Positions 29,355-39,511 of a stretch of DNA of 64,000 nt are shown here, one piece after another (the stretch's first letter is position 1; each line of letters starts with the position of its first letter). The stretch is from NCBI RefSeq assembly GCF_027942865.1, contig NC_134511.1, forward strand, positions 25,777,390-25,841,389, read 5' to 3'. The position numbers were made by a program, and so were the translations under genes. This DNA comes from Odontesthes bonariensis. Its lineage: Eukaryota > Chordata > Actinopteri > Atheriniformes > Atherinopsidae. Below the pieces are notes generated by a model that saw only the letters and a list, made by a program, of their open reading frames with translations, had not been told where the DNA came from and ran no database searches.

Positions 29355-31283
29355 ATGATGGACTTAACAAAACAGTTGATACTGGGTTATGCCTTAAAGA
29401 AAAGATGCATTAAAACACCTGAAACAGAGCCAATCAGTGTAAAGCCATCGGCTGAGACAAAAGCTAAAAAGCCCAAAGAAGAATCTCTGACCAAAATGTT
29501 AAGTAGTCTAGCTGTGGTGTTCGTTAAACATGCACACCAAGTGATGGAACAAGCCGCTGACAAACTTAAAACTCGGTCACAGAAAAAGCCACAGTTTCAG
29601 GAGGAAACCAAATTCCTCCAACACCAACTTGAAGCCACTGAGAGGGCATCCAGCCAAGCTAATGCCCAAGTAACAGAGTTAACAACACAGGTTGAAAACT
29701 CAAACCAACAAATTATTCAACTCAATGAAAACAACAAAAAGCTTGAACAGCTACTTCAAAACTGCCAACAAGAGTTGATTTCAACCCAAGTCCAACTGAA
29801 GAAGGTGGACCAAGCACAAAAACAGTCCCAGCAATCTCTACACGTGGTTCTGCAGAAAGTGCAGGATTTAACAGCCAAAGTGCCAACTGATGACAAGCAT
29901 CTTAATGTTGAGCAGGAACAAATGCAGCTGTTGACAGAACAGCCAAGCAAAGCTAAGGATGAGCAAAACGCCGCTCATCCACAGCAGGAACACCTATCAG
30001 ATAAACCAGAAGGTGTTGAGATAGACCTACGTCAGTCTTTGGAGACTGGACATGAACAGGAAACACATGGTTTCCCCCAGGAAGACAGCAGGAACCCTTT
30101 TCCTGAAGTGAAAACAGCCTACAAGAGCTCAATTATTTCACCCCCGTCTTCAACGACAACAAATTCTTTCAGATCTGAAAAGATCGTTTATGATCCAGGT
30201 AAACCGGATCAATCATTTCCTACTCTAGGACCCCACGTTCCACAAGCTCCTTCTGACGAAGAGCTTGACAAAATTGCTCGCCATGTGCCCAGATTCGAGC
30301 CGACTCTCGGGACGCCACATGACACCCGAGCATATTTGGACGACATTGATTTCTTCCTGCGAAGGTTTCCAAACGCATCAGTTAACAACAAATTCTACTT
30401 GATTAAGGTTACATCTAGCCGCGAAGTCAGTAGATTCATTGAACGTCAACCCGATTACATCCGGAACGACTATACACTCCTCTGCCAAGCACTCGAACGC
30501 GAGTTTTCAGATGAGCTGACCCCATCTGGCTTAACCGCCGCCATGATGGTTAAACAGGGACGGAATGAGCTGCCTCAGCAGTATTATTACCGCCTCCTCA
30601 AAGCTTATTTTGGTTTCAGCAACAAGGTAGGAATGGAAGAAGACATGAGTTTCAAAACTCTTTTCCTTCAAAACCTCCATCCAACTACCAGCTATCACTT
30701 AGGAGTTATAGCTAACCCTCACACTGCTACCATTCAGCAGCTACGTGAATGGGCCAGTCTAGGTTTCCAAAAACATAGACAAGCTAAACAGCCAGAACCC
30801 ATCACCACACAGACCCAGAACCCTGGTTCTTGGTCCCCAGAGTTAGAAGTGGGACAAAGTGGCAGACCTCCAGCAGAGGTCCCCCACTGGCCACATTCTC
30901 AACGGCCTAAGAAAGGCTCCAAACACAACTATTCCAAATCCTCATGGCCCAGCCATGAACCAACTCACTGCCACAGTGAAAACCACAGTGTTCATTCAAA
31001 CCCGAAAAAAGACATGTCTTTTCAAAATCGACATGACCAGCAATCTGTTCAAAACCGCAACTGCAATTATAGACTCCGGTCTCGCTATAAACCATCACAC
31101 ACTGCATGGTCACAACCATCACCAGATCAGAAAACAACTGAGATGAGCAGAGTCATCGACAAGGACCACATCAAATCTCAGCAATGGTCTAGTGAAATAA
31201 GTGCCATCAGTCAAGATGATATTGATAGCCTGAAAAGTCTGCTACTAAAAGAAAAGAAAAAGTTCAGAACCCAACCGTGCTAA
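29355..31283 (+). CDS. Gag-like protein of the LTR element (642 aa)
   Basis: Structural particle protein of the retroelement. ATG codons at 29355 and 29358 are the first in frame; the second has A at -3 and G at +4. The N-terminus is basic. Residues about 80-170 are Gln/Glu/Lys-rich with heptad-like spacing (LEQLLQNCQQELISTQVQL), a predicted coiled coil. A capsid-like region follows (about 314-477) with QGRNELPQQYYYRLLKAYFG near residue 400. This fits the retroviral/Gypsy capsid major homology pattern Q-G-x2-E-x5-aromatic-x2-L. The C-terminus is basic and rich in Ser/His/Asn, but no CCHC zinc knuckle is present. The frame is intact, with no stops or frameshifts. A domesticated role is not supported because both LTRs are intact. 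Confidence 0.82.
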   Translation: MMDLTKQLILGYALKKRCIKTPETEPISVKPSAETKAKKPKEESLTKMLSSLAVVFVKHAHQVMEQAADKLKTRSQKKPQFQEETKFLQHQLEATERASSQANAQVTELTTQVENSNQQIIQLNENNKKLEQLLQNCQQELISTQVQLKKVDQAQKQSQQSLHVVLQKVQDLTAKVPTDDKHLNVEQEQMQLLTEQPSKAKDEQNAAHPQQEHLSDKPEGVEIDLRQSLETGHEQETHGFPQEDSRNPFPEVKTAYKSSIISPPSSTTTNSFRSEKIVYDPGKPDQSFPTLGPHVPQAPSDEELDKIARHVPRFEPTLGTPHDTRAYLDDIDFFLRRFPNASVNNKFYLIKVTSSREVSRFIERQPDYIRNDYTLLCQALEREFSDELTPSGLTAAMMVKQGRNELPQQYYYRLLKAYFGFSNKVGMEEDMSFKTLFLQNLHPTTSYHLGVIANPHTATIQQLREWASLGFQKHRQAKQPEPITTQTQNPGSWSPELEVGQSGRPPAEVPHWPHSQRPKKGSKHNYSKSSWPSHEPTHCHSENHSVHSNPKKDMSFQNRHDQQSVQNRNCNYRLRSRYKPSHTAWSQPSPDQKTTEMSRVIDKDHIKSQQWSSEISAISQDDIDSLKSLLLKEKKKFRTQPC

Positions 31284-32177
31284 CAGAGACTTAGAAATGC
31301 TAGCCTGTTCCTGGAGGTAGGACCATACACTCCAACAAACATTCTAGTAACCCCGAATACCAAACCTTTAACCATAGCTAACTCTTAAAGGAAGCAAAGA
31401 AGCTTACCCTCAAAATATCACTTACCCAATCACGATAAAACTACTCCGTAGTATCATGATGCCTCAAGATTGAATCCAGGACACCTCAGTGTTCAAAACT
31501 TCAATTTTCAAGTCTATCATCATCTGGTGACACACTCAACTTACCTTATTTCACCCATGTGACATCTACAAATGGGGGAAACTGGTCTACAACTGAATTA
31601 AAAGCCAAATTAGCAGTGAAACACTGACAACAGCTTTCACCATAGATCCTTTTAGTTAGAATATCACTCGTTGCTACTGTACAGTGAAGCCCTGTCTAGG
31701 ACCGCCGCCGCGACAAATATGTTACACATTACTGTTCGTATAAAGTCCTGCGAATATTGCTCACACTCAGGTAGTAAACGTGCTCATTTCCTAACTATTA
31801 AGAAACACCACATTCCTAGAATATGACTCTAACAATGAGTAAAATTCTCCCCTAACATTGATCTTTTTCCAAAAGAAATCTGCATGCTTTTACTAGGATT
31901 TTCCATTTGAAATTATATAGGCTTAGAAACCTTTACTTATGAACATTATCTTTAGCTATTAGACATTTACTACGTAGGTTAAGTAAGCTTAACAAAATTA
32001 CGTTTATAGCCATTGTACGTTTATAGCCATTGTTGTGTCAGAATTGTATTAGGCTGTCTCGAGACACCCACCATAACCCTCTTGAGAGTCCTAGCAACCA
32101 CCAGACTCGGACACACTGGACTTCTTCACCTGCGATTCGGATCAGCCACGAGTTCAGATCCGATTCGAATGGGGGAA
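31284..32177 (+). other. Non-coding 3' interior of the LTR element, with polypurine tract
   Basis: 894 bases between the gag stop and the 3' LTR. All frames are broken and no pol or env motif is recognised. The final GAATGGGGGAA (32167-32177) is the polypurine tract for plus-strand priming. Confidence 0.7.
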
Positions 32178-33737
32178 TGTAGCAGTCACAGTGCCGTGTG
32201 GATTAAGAGTTTTTCAAACTTTGACAAAACCAACATTCCTGTGGGGGATGTTTACGTATGTGGATATAAACCAGATCTTCATTTTCTTTCCACATAGGAA
32301 AAAGAGACAGAAACTGCCTAATTTACAACACCCTTAAGAGCTTTTGGGGAGTCGAACTCCAACAGACACTTGCCATTAAAATTGGAAAACTCGAATGAAC
32401 AAAGAACTCACTCTTGGAAAAGTGGGACACTTACTATCTTATCTAGACCATAACTCGAAAGTTGACACTTTAACACCCCTCTTCACCATCAGACCGACCA
32501 GATGGCTATACATACGAACTGAGAAGACTCACTTTTAGTAAATCTTAAAACTATATTAAATGTGTTTGATAACCGTGTACAATTTCTTTCAGGTTTCCCG
32601 CTTGATCACAAGACGCATATAGAGACAATTTGTACGATTCTGGCTTAAATATTGACAAAGAACTGATTTTGGTGGAAAATGCCCAACCTGCCTGATGGAA
32701 CCACATTGCCCCCTAGTGGTCTGCAGTGTTGATTAGTTGAGAGGACTCAGTAAAATGGACAATATATGCAACTAGTAACTTCTAACGATGTCCCTTCGGT
32801 ATCTATTTGGTATTTGTTTAGTGTCCCCATTGTTAACACAGAAATTTGCATCGTGTAATTCACTATTCATTTGTCACGATTTCATAGATATTCATCTGAA
32901 TTTTGAAAGTCATAATTGTCTTTATCATGTGTGTTATTTTGATGTCTTTATATTACAAGTCTATGTTATATCTTTAATCTGCATATCTTAACAAGATGTG
33001 GTGTTTTCAGAATCACCGAGACAAATGTTCTATGAGATGGGAGTAATGGAGAAACACAAAGTTCTTTGTCTAAATCCAGAAATCCCCCTAGCACAGATCA
33101 CCTTACACAGACATGCACACAGTTCAAGCATGTCATTGGCTGAAAAAGTAGTGTAAGCCCCGCCTCCGAGAGTCAAAACCCGGAACAGCGGAAAACACAG
33201 TCTCTTTTTGCTCTCTTGCCTTCTCCCCTTTTTGCGGCTCGTGTGCTCTGGCTCGCTTCAGGCGTCTGCGCTTGCCCTCTGGTGCTCTGTATCTTGTTCC
33301 AGAAGAGTTCCAACCCAGAGTTTCAGAAGGAAATTTGAGCAGAAAACAGCTGCTCATAGACTTTTAGAAATGGTTTAAGCAGAAGAGAAGAGCTCGCCGG
33401 AGTTTGGGAGTTTTCCCATAATCTCAGGAGAGAGCGGAAGGACGTGTGGATAACGATGCAGCGGACGACCGGAGGAGACCCTCCAGAACCCAGTGAGACC
33501 CCGGAAACGAGAACTTCACGAAAGTAGCGAGATATGAGACTGAATATTAATTGAATATTAATTTAACACCAGGATCGTAAGATTTCGAACAGTTTTCCGA
33601 CCGGACTGTGACTTAAAATTAAGTCAAAACCTAGGTTGGTGGTGCCCCTAAATTCGAGGTAAGGTTTATTTGAGACTGTAAGAACATCTCATAAATCCTT
33701 ATATTTAATAGGTATATAAATACCCGGTAACGCTACA
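32178..33737 (+). repeat. 3' LTR (1560 bp)
   Basis: Near-identical to the 5' LTR apart from one extra G near 32635. Bounded by TGTAGC and GCTACA and followed by the ACAC duplication at 33738-33741. Confidence 0.93.
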
Positions 33738-33741
33738 ACAC

Positions 33742-34326
33742 TGTGATACTTCTCTGACAAATGTTTTTCAAGAGCCTCCTATTTTCAGCTTTAAAAAGGC
33801 TCCTACCTTAAATGACAAACTTGTACATAGCTATTTACCACCACCTTCTAAAAACATTTGGCTGTCAAAGAGACCGCAAGGTAGCTTTAAATGTGGTCAT
33901 TGCAATCACTGCCCTTCTATAGTTCAAGGAAAAACTTTCGAAGATACACATAGTCAAAGAACATATGAGATACAGCATTTTATTAATTGTAAAACAACAT
34001 TTGTGATTTATAAACTGGAATGTCCCCTCTGTAATGTCTTTTACATCGGCAGAACCAAACGCAGGTTACAAGATAGAGTCTCAGAACACAAGTATGCGAT
34101 TAGAACAAAAAATGAGAACTATCCTATGGCTCGTCATTTCAAAGACCAGCACAATAGTAACCCTGCTATTTTAAAAGCTATAGGTATTGATCATATACCA
34201 CTAACAATGAGAGGGGGCGATAGATTAAAACAATTAAACCAGCGAGAGAGCTACTGGATCTTCAAATTAAAAGCTACTTTATATCCGGGTTTAAATGATG
34301 ATTTAGAATATTGTCATTTTCTGTAA
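33742..34326 (+). pseudogene. PLE C-terminal part with GIY-YIG endonuclease
   Basis: Continues the PLE frame (195 codons with stop TAA). A Cys/His-rich linker (FKCGHCNHCPSI) precedes the endonuclease: VIYKLECPLCNVFYIGRTKR, then LQDRVSEHKYAI (conserved Arg and His) and LNQRESYWIFKL (catalytic Glu region). PLEs use this nuclease to nick target DNA. It no longer joins its RT because of the LTR element. Confidence 0.88.
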
Positions 34327-34599
34327 GCACAAATGTTTATTTTTATATGTATATCACATGTATGTATTTTTTATGTTCTTTGATGTTATCTAATACTTTG
34401 TTATATTTGTAGAGACTGCAGAATGAGGCCCCCTGCTGACCACCATTGATATCTTTGTTTTTTTTTTTTTTGTTTGTTTTTTGTGGATTACCTTTGTTAA
34501 CAAGTGATTTGCCATTGGCTAATTGGTCCCATTCACACACCTGAGAATACTAATGGAATGGATGTCTTTTAATTCAGTTTTACCACACAAGAAACTGTT

Positions 34600-34640
34600 C
34601 ACTTCCTGACGAAGGCTTCATGCCGAAACGCGTCGAAGTG
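34600..34640 (+). ncRNA. Hammerhead-like ribozyme motif in the PLE 3' region
   Basis: Type I layout. Stem I CACTTC (34600-34605) pairs with GAAGTG (34635-34640). The core is CTGACGA (34606-34612). Stem II is GGC (34614-34616) with GCC (34622-34624) and loop TTCAT. GAAA (34625-34628) follows, then a minimal stem III ACGCGT region ending in GTC (34632-34634), the expected cleavage triplet. One extra A (34613) before stem II is non-canonical. PLEs are known to carry type I hammerheads, so context supports the call. Activity is untested. Confidence 0.72.
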
Positions 34641-34801
34641 TCTTTTATCATGTTTTGCCCATAAAATAAAGGCATTTTACTATTAAGAAGATGAGTGCCT
34701 TGGAATTCTACTACTTTTGGAATTAACTAAGCCTGTCACCAAAGAGCACCATCTCTACTGAGTATTAGTTCCAGGTAGCACTCCAATTGGACTTATTTCT
34801 C

Positions 34802-35004
34802 TCAATTTCAGTTTTATTTATATATCGCCAAATACAACAAACGTCATCTCAAGGCACTTAGTCCAATTCAAGCCAATTGGAGTTCAATTCATTGTAATCA
34901 TAATTAGTTTAAAAATAATCCAATTCATTCATACAGAGCCAATTCAAAAACAGTTTCCTAGCTAAGGAAACCAACAGATTGCACCGAAGCAGGTAAAGAA
35001 AATG
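34802..35004 (+). repeat. Dispersed repeat B, right part
   Basis: TTTTATTTATATATCGCCAA, ACAAACGTCATCTCAAGGCAC and CCAATTCATTCATACAGAGCC follow the right 14-bp duplication. They continue the repeat begun at 24588. Confidence 0.65.
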
Positions 35005-35031
35005 GATGGATGGATGGATGGAAATTCTACT
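35005..35031 (+). repeat. Dispersed repeat A, terminal GGAT repeats
   Basis: GGTAAAGAAAATGGATGG and further GGAT units, the 3' end of repeat A whose body is at 24241-24590. Confidence 0.75.
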
Positions 35032-36300
35032 TCAAAAGATGAAGTATTCTGATGTTATCAGTTCTCATGTTTTTAATACAACATAGGTACTAATTTTGTT
35101 CTATCCTAAATTCAATAGAGAAATCTTTCACTTTTAGAAACCTTGTAAAAACACACTTACTATCAATGGTTCTGTCTCATATGGTACATATTCTTGTTTT
35201 GATGGCAGTCAGAACATTAAACAGGGCCATCCATAGTCTCCATTTTTGCTTTTGATTGCTGCTGAGCTTCTTAATTTATTTATCAATTGAACCAGTGCAA
35301 AGGGATTCAAAATACGGGACAATATATCTATTATACGTCCGCTGGCGGATGACACCTGTTTGTTTTTACAGGATGAATTTCAAGTTCTTCTCATTGTAAA
35401 AGTTTTTCCGGCTTGACTATCAATAAAAATAAGAGGAAAACAATTACACTACACTATGCTGAGCTTGACACGGTGATGATAGAAATGTTGAAAATGAGCC
35501 CAAATATTTTGGAATCATGGTAACAACATCTCTAAATCCTAAAGTTCCTGAATGTTGACCCCATAATTAAAGACAAATCCATTTTCACCGACTGGTTACA
35601 AAGTGAAATCAATTTTGGATCGAGTCTTGCTCTCGAAAGCAGAGGGGTTATCACTCAAAGTTATTAACTTGTTTTATATAACAGGGAAGTTGTAATTACA
35701 CGATATACTTGCAGACAGGGTTCAATGTTTTTGACTTTGAGAATGTTAAATTGCCTTGAGGCCCAATTTCACTCCATGCAGCAGCATTTTAAGTAATAAT
35801 CAACATTTTCTTTACAAAAATCAGACTAGACTCCTTACAAAGAGAAATCAACAAGGTATTTTATTTAGTGATTCAGGGGACTTTGCTACATATGAGGAGC
35901 TCATAGAACAAAGGGGATTAAACATCTACTAGGGCCCTCAGCATTCCATAGTAGTCAGATGTATTTGTATGTATGTAACTACTGTACCTACTCAAGCATA
36001 TGTTTTACATGAACCTTTTTCTGTGAAGATTCCTAAATCATGGCTTGAAAAGAAAACACTGCACATAATGCACACATCAGAAAAAGCCCTTACTTCGAAT
36101 CAAACTCAAACTTGAGTCTCTACTTTCTTATTTCTCCAGTCTTGTCCTTACAGATTTTTTTTTTATTCTTTACTTTGTCATTCTGTCACTAAGGTTTTGT
36201 AAAACAAAAAAAAGAGTTTTAAAGACATCTCACTTATTTAGAGCTGTTGTTAAGGTTTGGTGATAACTTCTGGAATAATGCTACTACTCTACTTTTGAAA
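35032..36300 (+). mobile_element. Decayed L1-like LINE ORF2 fragment
   Basis: Around 35280-35400 one frame reads RPLADDTCLFLQDEFQVLL, the ADD box of an L1-type RT. 35800-35900 resembles the downstream REINKVF region. Many stops and frameshifts. No clear ends were found. Confidence 0.55.
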
Positions 36301-36379
36301 TGTGCTGATTTGCTCTGTCTCGACCACGGCCACTTTATGTTATTGCCGTGGGATGATTTCACATTTCTATTTTGTTAGT

Positions 36380-36690
36380 TTAATTTCCATCCATCCATCC
36401 ATTTTCTACAGCCGCTTAATCCAACTCAGGCGGGGAGCTGAGCCTATCCCTGCTGTCATTGGGCCCTGGAAGGGCCACACAGAGTCAAATGAGACAAACA
36501 ACCATCCACACTCACACTCACTCCCAGGGATAATTTAGAGACACCAGTTAACCTAACAGGCATGTTTTTGGGCGGTGGGAGGAAGCCAGAGTACCTGGAG
36601 AGAACCCACACATACAAGGGGAGAACATGCAAACTCCAGAAAGAATCCAGCCGGGAGTCTCACCAGGAACCTTGTTCAACATGTTTAGAC
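36380..36690 (-). repeat. Dispersed repeat A, full copy
   Basis: The reverse complement of the 24241 repeat: CCATCCATCCATCCATTTTC, CTTAATCCAACTCAGGCGGG, CATGTTTTTGGGCGGTGGG and GGGGAGAACATGCAAACTCC. It serves as the reference for the uninterrupted order of repeat A. Confidence 0.8.
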
Positions 36691-37038
36691 TTATATTGCC
36701 TATTGTTATTTTCTATCATTTTATTGCACATTGTTCTGTTGTTTTGTCTTAAAGCAATACAATGTAACTTCTCAAAAAGCCCATTATGGAGCTCCCCCTA
36801 CAGGCTTGGAGGTAATGTACGGTTACACTGTCGTAAATACAACACCCTTTCACTTTCACGTTTCACGTTTGTTGACGAACCGGCGAGGAGTCAGAAGGTG
36901 CAAGCTATGTCGACCGAGAAGGTAAGAGTAATCAAATGTACCTGGGAGCGTGAGAGGGGTCTATTTGTTTTTGCGGTAGGTGTGCCAGAAAGCAAGTCGA
37001 AGTACTTCCGCTCAGCTCCCGGGCCGCTCCAGCAAAGT

Positions 37039-37039
<1 letters not shown>

Positions 37040-37070
<31 letters not shown>

Positions 37071-39025
37071 TTTAGATTTCAGCAGTTTGATCGCTTTATT
37101 TTCTAAAGTATTTACCGGAAGTATGTGTATGTTTTTTTTAAATTTTTTTGTTTGTTTTTTTTTAACTTTATTTAAACAAGGTAAACACAAACAAGAAAAT
37201 ACAAACAAGTAAGGCAATTACAACAATATAACGTGTAGATAACATAGTAGAGGAGTATTTTGAAGAGGGATTAAGGTATTGTTGATAAGAAAAAATAAAG
37301 AAAGAAATAAAATTTACAGCAAGGGGATTTGTATATTAGGATTGACATACATTGGTGGGCAATTCAATCAAACTTCGTATGATTCAATACAGTTCAGAGA
37401 TTTTAAATATAATTGAAATTCAGATAAAAAGATGTTAAAGACTGGGAATGATCTTAGCACTCTTTGTTTATGAATAAAAAATTTTGCCAAACAAAAAATA
37501 AGGTTACAACAAAGTTCTATAGTTTTGTTTTCCAATAACACTCCAAAAGTTACCATATCTCTAGAAATAGATTCAGGAAGTGTAATTTTTGATTTGATCC
37601 ATTTTTCTAAGCAATTCCAAAATGTTTTGGTTTGGTTGCATTCATAAAAGATATGGTCTATCGTTTCTACAGCACTCTCACAGAATGAGCATTTATTGTC
37701 ATCAATATTAAAGCGATTTCTTAGTAGTTCTTTTGAGGGATAAATTGCATTTAAAATTTTAAAGTGTGTTTCTTTAGCTTTGGGTTGTATGGGGAGTTTT
37801 AAATAAAGAGTTATTAACCTTTCAATAGATTTTTTCCCAAATTTGCAAAGAATGTTATTTTTATTTATTTTCCCAGGGAATAAAGTTTCGTTTAGACAGC
37901 TTCTAATTGTGTGATTATTGAATTTTGGGTCAGTGAATGATATCCCATTAATAGACAGATGGGGTAATTGTGGGGATATGGGATGATATGTTATTATATT
38001 TTTAAACTGATTAGTAAATTGTTTTGGTAAGGCATTATATAATCTGGTAAATTCAGCTTTTGGGGGAAAGAATTGATATTTTGCACAAAATTGTTCGTAG
38101 TTTAACATGCAACCATTAGCATCCATTAAGTGTATAATAGACCAAATATTCTTCTCCATCGAATCTTTGTAAAATAAGGATTTATTGCGATGTAGTATGA
38201 ATCTGTTATTCCATATGATAGATAAGTGCGGCGAGTAGTTATGTACGTAGAGCCTCTTCCAGTATAGTAACACTTGTTTATGGAACTCTGATAGTTTGAT
38301 GGGCAGTTTATGCATATTGAAATCAGCTAGAAGTACAAGTTTTAGACCACCTATTTTGTTAAATATATAATTTGGGACACAATACCAAAATAATTGAGAA
38401 TTTTTAATCCAGGATTTTAACCAATTAATTTTAAGGGTTCCGTTAAGACATTCAAAGTCAATTACTTTCAGACCACCATCTTCGATTTCTTTGACCATAT
38501 GACTTTTCCGTAGGTAGTGTGGCCTGTTCCTCCAGATAAAGTTCATTTGGTTAATAGTTTTAATTAAGCTATTTGGGACAGCAGTGTTGCAGGTTGAATA
38601 GATTAATCTTGACAAACTTTCCATTTTTGATAAATAGATTTGTCCTAAAATAGATAGGTCTCGCTGGAGCCATGAGTTAATCTTGTTTTCAATAGTTAAG
38701 GCTGATTCTTGGTTTTTGGTTATAATAGTTCCCAAGTATTTAACTTCAGATTTAATTAGAATGCTAGATATTTCTTTTAGGGAAGTGTCATGAATGGCTA
38801 TAAATTCACATTTTATTTAAATTAAGCAGTAGTCCTGAAGCCTCTGAAAAGGATTTAATTCTATCAATTCCAATTGGAACCTGCTTATCATTTTTTAAGA
38901 AAACAGTAGTGTCATCTTCTAACTGGCTAATGATTAATTATGTACCGAAAACATATAATTTCTCAACGTCTACACAGTTTTTAAGATAGATAGCTAACAT
39001 CTCTACAACTAAATTAAATAGACGG
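37040..39025 (-). mobile_element. L1-type LINE, 5'-truncated, with 12-bp target duplication
   Basis: Flanked by TCCAGCAAAGTT (37028-37039 and 39026-39037). The 3' end (left) shows a T-rich run to about 37165, a poly-A tail on the element strand. RT remnants at 39020-38750 include QLEDDTTVFLKNDKQVPIGI with a stop and frameshift. The long C-terminal frame follows at 38735-37368. Confidence 0.88.
37368..38735 (-). pseudogene. L1-like ORF2 C-terminal region (455 aa open)
   Basis: Post-RT region of an L1-clade ORF2 protein: WLQRDLSILGQIYLSKMESL, FIWRNRPHYLRKS, then near the end CSFCESAVETIDHIFYEC, the Cys/His motif typical of L1 ORF2 C-termini. It is open for 455 codons, but the N-terminal endonuclease and most of the RT are missing, so no autonomous activity is expected. 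The long intact frame suggests a fairly recent insertion. Confidence 0.85.
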
Positions 39026-39151
39026 TCCAGCAAAGTTACATAGCGAAGGGCATAGGAGACAGGCCAATCGTAATATTAAAACTCAGTCTAGCCGCACAAT
39101 TTTTTTCAAGCTGTTATTTTAAGGTAGAAATGTTACATAGTATTGATTTAA

Positions 39152-39397
39152 TGTACAAGAAGAAAAAAAAAGAACAAAAACCCGGACAGTTCGCCAAATA
39201 TGCGACAGATGTCTCAGTCACCAGGGGGCAGCAACGCGCCTCTGGTGGAAGCATAACGAAGGAAGAAGAAGATAAAGATATCCCGGCTTGCATTGCTGCT
39301 GCTGTGTCCGACATTACCGAACAGAGCATGTTGAATGGGGCATAATAGTTGGACTCCGTAGCTCACAAACATATCCCCCATCTTCTCTGTGGTCAGG
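39152..39397 (+). promoter_or_regulatory. Probable uqcc3 promoter / 5' UTR
   Basis: Non-repeat sequence between the TTAA element and the start codon, locally CpG-richer. No TATA box was seen. The start site was not determined. Confidence 0.4.
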
Positions 39398-39511
39398 ATG
39401 AGCCTGCGGACTATCCTGAGCTCCACTGCGGTGCTCGGCGCCATGGGGATCGGCTATGGCATGTGGACGGTGATCTCTCCCGGCGACGACAGGCGGAAAG
39501 AGATGATAAAG
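39398..39511 (+). CDS. uqcc3: uqcc3 exon 1 (coding)
   Basis: 38 codons from ATG 39398 with AGG at -5 to -3 of the start (TCAGGATGA). The GTGATTC donor at 39512 has a weaker consensus. Reading through it gives a diverged tail to 39706, which is not conserved. Confidence 0.85.

Larger units (their letters stand above)
26089..33737 (+). mobile_element. Gag-only LTR retroelement, 7.65 kb, young, inserted in the PLE
   Basis: Two direct LTRs (26089-27647 and 32178-33737) begin TGTAGC and end GCTACA. A 4-bp duplication (ACAC), a primer-site candidate after the 5' LTR and a purine tract before the 3' LTR are all present. The interior (27648-32177, 4530 bp) holds one long frame, a gag (29355-31283). 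No protease, RT, RNase H, integrase or env could be read. By eye the LTRs differ by a single inserted base (TTGTACATTC versus TTGTACGATTC), so insertion is recent. It may be mobilised in trans by a related complete element. Assignment to Metaviridae (Gypsy) or endogenous-retrovirus-like groups is not possible without pol. Confidence 0.9.
24612..34801 (+). mobile_element. Penelope-like retroelement (PLE), 5'-truncated, interrupted by an LTR element
   Basis: Encodes a PLE reverse transcriptase (24613-26088) and, across the LTR insertion, a C-terminal GIY-YIG endonuclease (33742-34326), followed by a UTR with a hammerhead-like ribozyme (34600-34640). Without the LTR element and its duplication, about 2.5 kb of PLE remains. 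It is flanked by the 14-bp duplication TCAATTTCAGTTTT (24598-24611 and 34802-34815). The absence of the expected upstream leader and ribozyme copy suggests 5' truncation. Coding frames on both sides of the LTR join are open and in the same frame, so the PLE may have been coding-intact at this 3' portion when it was hit. Confidence 0.9.
36753..39147. mobile_element. TTAA-flanked non-autonomous DNA element hosting an L1 copy
   Basis: The left end is AGCAATACAATGTAACTTCT and the right end, reverse-complemented, ATCAATACTATGTAACATTT. It is flanked by TTAA at 36749-36752 and 39148-39151, as in piggyBac/Kolobok-type insertions. Without the L1 insertion and its duplicated site the element would be about 0.4 kb. 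It ends about 250 bp upstream of the uqcc3 start codon. Confidence 0.7.

Noticed and set aside
29355..31283. Domesticated gag-derived host gene
   Set aside because: The frame sits between two intact, near-identical LTRs with primer and purine tracts; it is simply a recent element.
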